From Microbacterium sp. (GTDB taxonomy: Bacteria; Actinomycetota; Actinomycetes; Actinomycetales; Microbacteriaceae), in NCBI GenBank assembly GCA_003524435.1, contig DQHP01000117.1, positions 3,007 through 45,326 of the forward strand: 42,320 bases of DNA. The letters run 5' to 3'. Shown piece after piece: positions 39,611 to 42,320 of this stretch. The notes below the pieces were generated by a model. That model was given only the letters and a program-made list of their open reading frames with translations. It did no database searches and was not told where the DNA came from. The stretch's first letter is position 1; each line of letters begins with the position of its first letter. The position numbers and the translations under genes were made by a program.

Positions 39611-40870
39611 ATGTCCGAGCAGACCGAGACGGAAGCGCAGCTCGCTGCGGTAAAGAAGAGCGTAGGGCGCAGCGCCGTCATAGGCGCGATCTTCCTGATG
39701 GCCACCTCCGCCATCGGCCCTGGATTCATCACCCAGACCGCGACATTCACCTCGACAATGGGGGCGGCGTTCGCCTTTGCGATCCTCATGTCTGTGATCA
39801 TCGACATCGCCGTACAGCTCAATGTATGGCGCATGATCACCTCCTCAGGAAAACGCGCCGGCGAGCTGGCGAACAGCGCGATTCCGTTCTCCGGACACGT
39901 CATCGCCGTGTTCGTCGTGATCGGCGGACTGGCTTTCAACATCGGAAACATTGCCGGCGGTGGCCTGGGCCTCAACGCTCTGCTGGGCATTGATCCGAAA
40001 CTCGGTGGCATCATCACTGCCGCGATTGCGATCGCGATCTTCCTCGTCAAAAAGGCCGGGAAGGTGATGGACATCGTCCTGATCGTTCTCGGTGTCGGCA
40101 TGATCGTGATGACGCTGATCGTTTCGTTCATCGCGCAGCCGCCCGTCGGCGATGCACTGCGACAGACCGTGTTCCCCGACACACTGAGCTTCGCGACTAT
40201 CACCACGATCGTCGGCGGCACTGTCGGCGGGTACATCACATACTCGGGCGCGCACCGCTACCTCGACTCCGGACAGACCGGCCCGAAGCACCTTCCCCGC
40301 GTCATGCGCGCGGCGACCAGCGGCATCCTCATTACCGGGTTGATGCGCTACGTGCTCTTCCTCGCCATCCTCGGCGTGGTCGCATCAGGCGTCACCCTTG
40401 ACCTTTCCAGCCAGGCGGCGAACCCTGCCGGACAGGCGTTCGGTGCGGTGCTGGGAGATGCGGGCCTGCGTATCTTCGGTGCAATCTTCTGGGCTGCGGC
40501 GATCAGCTCGGTCATCGGTGCGGCCTACACTTCGGCGAGCTTCCTTTCGACGTTCGCGAAACGGCTTGCGGGCGGCTGGGCGCTGCAGTTGGCAACGGTC
40601 GGATTCATCGTCGTCTCCCTGATCGTCTATCTGTCGATCGGTACCGCTCCGGCCGCGATTTTGGTCTTCGTTGGTGGCTTCAACGGTCTCATCCTGCCGA
40701 TCGGACTCACCGTATTCATGTACATCGGCTGGTTCCGCCGCGACCTGCTCGGCACGAAGAAGTACCCGCTGTGGCTGCTCATCGCCGGTACCCTGGTGAC
40801 GCTGCTCACTTGGTACATGGGGGCCGTGTCGATCGGCCCGATCTTTGCCTTCCTCGGAATCGGAGTGTGA
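39611..40870 (+). CDS. NRAMP-related membrane transporter of the 5-oxoprolinase cluster (YcsG-like)
   Basis: 419 aa from ATG 39611; in-frame ATGs at 39557 and 39596 would add 18 or 5 residues and the first overlaps the promoter box. About 11 helices. TM1 begins SAIGPGFITQTATFTSTMGA: the GPGF part of NRAMP TM1 is kept but the metal motif DPGN is replaced by TSTM. In TM6 (GGTVGGYITYSGAHR) the usual M-P-H is also absent. So it should not carry Mn2+ or Fe2+ in the known way. In Bacillus a related gene, ycsG, sits beside ycsF (pxpA). Import of 5-oxoproline or a related acid is a reasonable guess. Four bases separate it from pxpA. Confidence 0.8.
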   Translation: MSEQTETEAQLAAVKKSVGRSAVIGAIFLMATSAIGPGFITQTATFTSTMGAAFAFAILMSVIIDIAVQLNVWRMITSSGKRAGELANSAIPFSGHVIAVFVVIGGLAFNIGNIAGGGLGLNALLGIDPKLGGIITAAIAIAIFLVKKAGKVMDIVLIVLGVGMIVMTLIVSFIAQPPVGDALRQTVFPDTLSFATITTIVGGTVGGYITYSGAHRYLDSGQTGPKHLPRVMRAATSGILITGLMRYVLFLAILGVVASGVTLDLSSQAANPAGQAFGAVLGDAGLRIFGAIFWAAAISSVIGAAYTSASFLSTFAKRLAGGWALQLATVGFIVVSLIVYLSIGTAPAAILVFVGGFNGLILPIGLTVFMYIGWFRRDLLGTKKYPLWLLIAGTLVTLLTWYMGAVSIGPIFAFLGIGV

Positions 40871-40874
40871 CCCT

Positions 40875-41654
40875 ATGGCTACCAACAACATGGCATCCAT
40901 CGACCTGAATTCGGATCTGGGTGAAAACGTCGCCGATCGCGTTGTCAGCGACGACGAGAGCATGCTCGCCCTCGTTACCAGTGCGAACGTGGCGTGCGGG
41001 TTTCACGCCGGTAGCCCCGAAGGTATTCGAGCGACTCTGGATGCTGCGGTGCGAGGGGGCGTGGTCATCGGTGCGCATCCCGGATATCGCGATTACGACA
41101 ACTTCGGGCGCACGAACGTCGAGATCGATTCGCCCACGCTGCAAGCGCACGTCGAATATCAGCTGGGCGCGCTGATGGGACTCGCCTCGGCGGTGGGCGG
41201 ACGCGTGTCCTACGTCAAGCCACATGGCGCGCTGTACAACACGATCGCTCGCGATGAGCGGCAGTCTGCCGATGTTGTCGCGGCGATCAAGGCGATTGAT
41301 CCGAATCTCGTGCTGCTCGGCCTCGCTGGCGGCGTTGTGCTCGAGGTTGCCGAGCGGGCGGGGCTGGCCGTTGCCGCCGAAGCGTTCGCCGACCGCGCAT
41401 ACACACCGGATGGACAGCTTGTCTCGCGTACCCAGGAAGGAGCCGTGCTGCATGACGCGACCGCTGTCGCTGAGCGCATGGTGCGCTTCGCTCAGGAGGG
41501 CGTGATCCGGGCTATCGACGGCAGCGACGTGCGCGTCGATGCGCAGTCGATTTGTGTGCACGGTGACAGCCCAGGATCAGTCGAGATGGCGGCGCAGACG
41601 AAGCGGATGCTGCAGGCAGCTGGCGTGACGATCGCCCCATTCGCTGCGAACTGA
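40875..41654 (+). CDS. pxpA: 5-oxoprolinase subunit A (LamB/YcsF family)
   Basis: 259 aa from ATG 40875 with GGAG nine bases upstream; ATG 40890 is an alternative. Family text: SIDLNSDLGENVADRVVSDD, SANVACGFHAGSP, GVVIGAHPGYRDYDNFGR, VSYVKPHGALYN, AEAFADRAYTPDGQLVSR and SICVHGDSPGSVE. PxpA works with PxpB and PxpC in ATP-dependent opening of 5-oxo-L-proline to glutamate, removing a damage product of glutamine and glutamate. Four bases separate its stop from pxpB. Confidence 0.93.
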   Translation: MATNNMASIDLNSDLGENVADRVVSDDESMLALVTSANVACGFHAGSPEGIRATLDAAVRGGVVIGAHPGYRDYDNFGRTNVEIDSPTLQAHVEYQLGALMGLASAVGGRVSYVKPHGALYNTIARDERQSADVVAAIKAIDPNLVLLGLAGGVVLEVAERAGLAVAAEAFADRAYTPDGQLVSRTQEGAVLHDATAVAERMVRFAQEGVIRAIDGSDVRVDAQSICVHGDSPGSVEMAAQTKRMLQAAGVTIAPFAAN

Positions 41655-41658
41655 CGCA

Positions 41659-42320
41659 ATGCGCATCCTCACCGCATCCGACCGCGCTCTTCTCGTTGAG
41701 GCCGCTGACCTCGACGAGGCGATGCGGCTGAACCTCGCCTGGGATGGTGTGCCCGGCGTCATCGAGCGGATCCCCGGCGCACGCACGGTGCTCGTGAAGT
41801 TCGATCCGCTGCGGACGAGTGCGGAGGCTCTCGCGGCAGTACTTTCGGCGACCGAAGTGGATGCCGAACATGTGCCGCACACACGTGAGGTGACGGTGCC
41901 CGTGCGATACAACGGTGAGGATCTCGCGGAGGCCGCCGCGCTGCTCGGTGTCTCGTCCGAAGAGTTGGTCGCCCGACACCTCGCTGCTGAGTGGCAGGTG
42001 GCATTCTCTGGATTCGCGCCAGGGTTCGGCTACGTCGTGAGTAACGATCCACTGTTCGACATGCCGCGGCGGGCGTCGCCGCGCACGAGAGTTCCTGCAG
42101 GATCAGTGGCGCTGGCCGGGCAGTTCACCGGCGTTTACCCTCGCGAAAGCCCCGGTGGGTGGCAGCTGATCGGGCAGACAGATGCAGTGATGTGGGACAT
42201 CGACCGCGACCCCCCAGCGCTGCTGTCGCCGGGGACGCGCGTGCGGTTCTCTGTTGCACCGCGGGAGGCTGTTGTGGCCCACTTCGCGATGGATGCCCCC
42301 GGGCGAGACAAGCCCCCGCA
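41659..42320 (+). CDS. pxpB: 5-oxoprolinase subunit B (KipI family), runs off the window
   Basis: 220 codons are present with no stop. The reading begins MRILTASDRALLVEAADLDE and contains the KipI hallmark segments FSGFAPGFGYV, RRASPRTRVPAGSVALAGQF, VYPRESPGGWQLIGQT and LLSPGTRVRF. PxpB is usually about 210-240 aa. Reading past RVRFSVAPREAVVAHF without a stop leaves open a PxpB-PxpC fusion, common in actinobacteria, or a separate pxpC just beyond the edge. The gene starts five bases after pxpA in the same operon. Confidence 0.9.
   Translation, partial: MRILTASDRALLVEAADLDEAMRLNLAWDGVPGVIERIPGARTVLVKFDPLRTSAEALAAVLSATEVDAEHVPHTREVTVPVRYNGEDLAEAAALLGVSSEELVARHLAAEWQVAFSGFAPGFGYVVSNDPLFDMPRRASPRTRVPAGSVALAGQFTGVYPRESPGGWQLIGQTDAVMWDIDRDPPALLSPGTRVRFSVAPREAVVAHFAMDAPGRDKPP

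Noticed and set aside
1..42320. CRISPR arrays, tRNA or rRNA genes, insertion sequences, prophage genes
   Set aside because: No regularly spaced repeats, no cloverleaf-type sequences with CCA-type ends, no transposase or integrase reading frame was found on either strand.

Overview
The window is chromosomal DNA of a high-GC Gram-positive actinobacterium, most likely Microbacteriaceae and plausibly Microbacterium. This is inferred from the GC-rich third codon positions, frequent GTG starts, TGGGAGCGCTCCC-type CebR boxes, a low-molecular-weight ArsC beside a vicinal-cysteine ArsR, an LATTG sortase signal, and intergenic repeats with the core TCGACAGGCTCAGCG. No rRNA, tRNA, CRISPR array, prophage or insertion sequence was seen. 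No gap between genes exceeds 300 bases.

Layout. 1-2030 (minus): remnant of a kdp potassium operon. A small membrane ORF and kdpF are intact, but the next gene is an in-frame chimera joining the N-terminal quarter of KdpA to the C-terminal transmitter of KdpD, followed by kdpE, which leaves the window. kdpB, kdpC, most of kdpA and the KdpD sensor half are missing. 2140-5222: GNAT acetyltransferase, small alarmone synthetase, membrane-attached molybdopterin oxidoreductase. 5320-15233: a divergent module. TetR and an M20 amidohydrolase are transcribed leftward. A complete Opp/Dpp-type ABC transporter ending in a GH3 beta-glucosidase is transcribed rightward, from a shared promoter with two candidate TetR operators. 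15371-21955: SulP anion transporter, an arsenic cluster (arsC, arsO, divergent arsR), NhaA antiporter and an AGCS amino-acid symporter. 21991-25687: LacI regulator, GH13 alpha-glucosidase with a LacI-type operator, and a 2-hydroxyacid dehydrogenase. 25896-28019: a DUF1761 membrane protein and apt-purS-purQ. 28078-33941: a full cellobiose operon (cebE-cebF-cebG-bglC-cebR) with two CebR boxes placed on its promoter. 34040-37917: GntR/UTRA regulator, wall-anchored metallophosphoesterase and HAD phosphatase. 37947-42320: VOC protein and FCD-type GntR regulator, divergent from an NRAMP-related transporter and the 5-oxoprolinase genes pxpA and pxpB (cut by the window end).

How it fits together. The organism looks like a saprophyte or plant-associated heterotroph. 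It has two independent beta-glucoside routes: an Opp-type importer with GH3 under TetR control, and a CUT1 importer with GH1 under CebR. It also has an alpha-glucoside hydrolase under its own LacI regulator, 5-oxoproline recycling, and ion and arsenic stress functions.

Most notable: (1) the KdpA-KdpD chimeric histidine kinase; (2) long hairpins of one repeat family placed directly after the solute-binding-protein gene in both ABC operons, one of them translated as the N-terminus of the permease CebF with every arm difference compatible with G-U pairing; (3) a dispersed inverted repeat whose two copies differ by a compensatory change; (4) the TetR/M20 versus Dpp/GH3 module, whose gene combination suggests import and cleavage of a conjugated glycoside.
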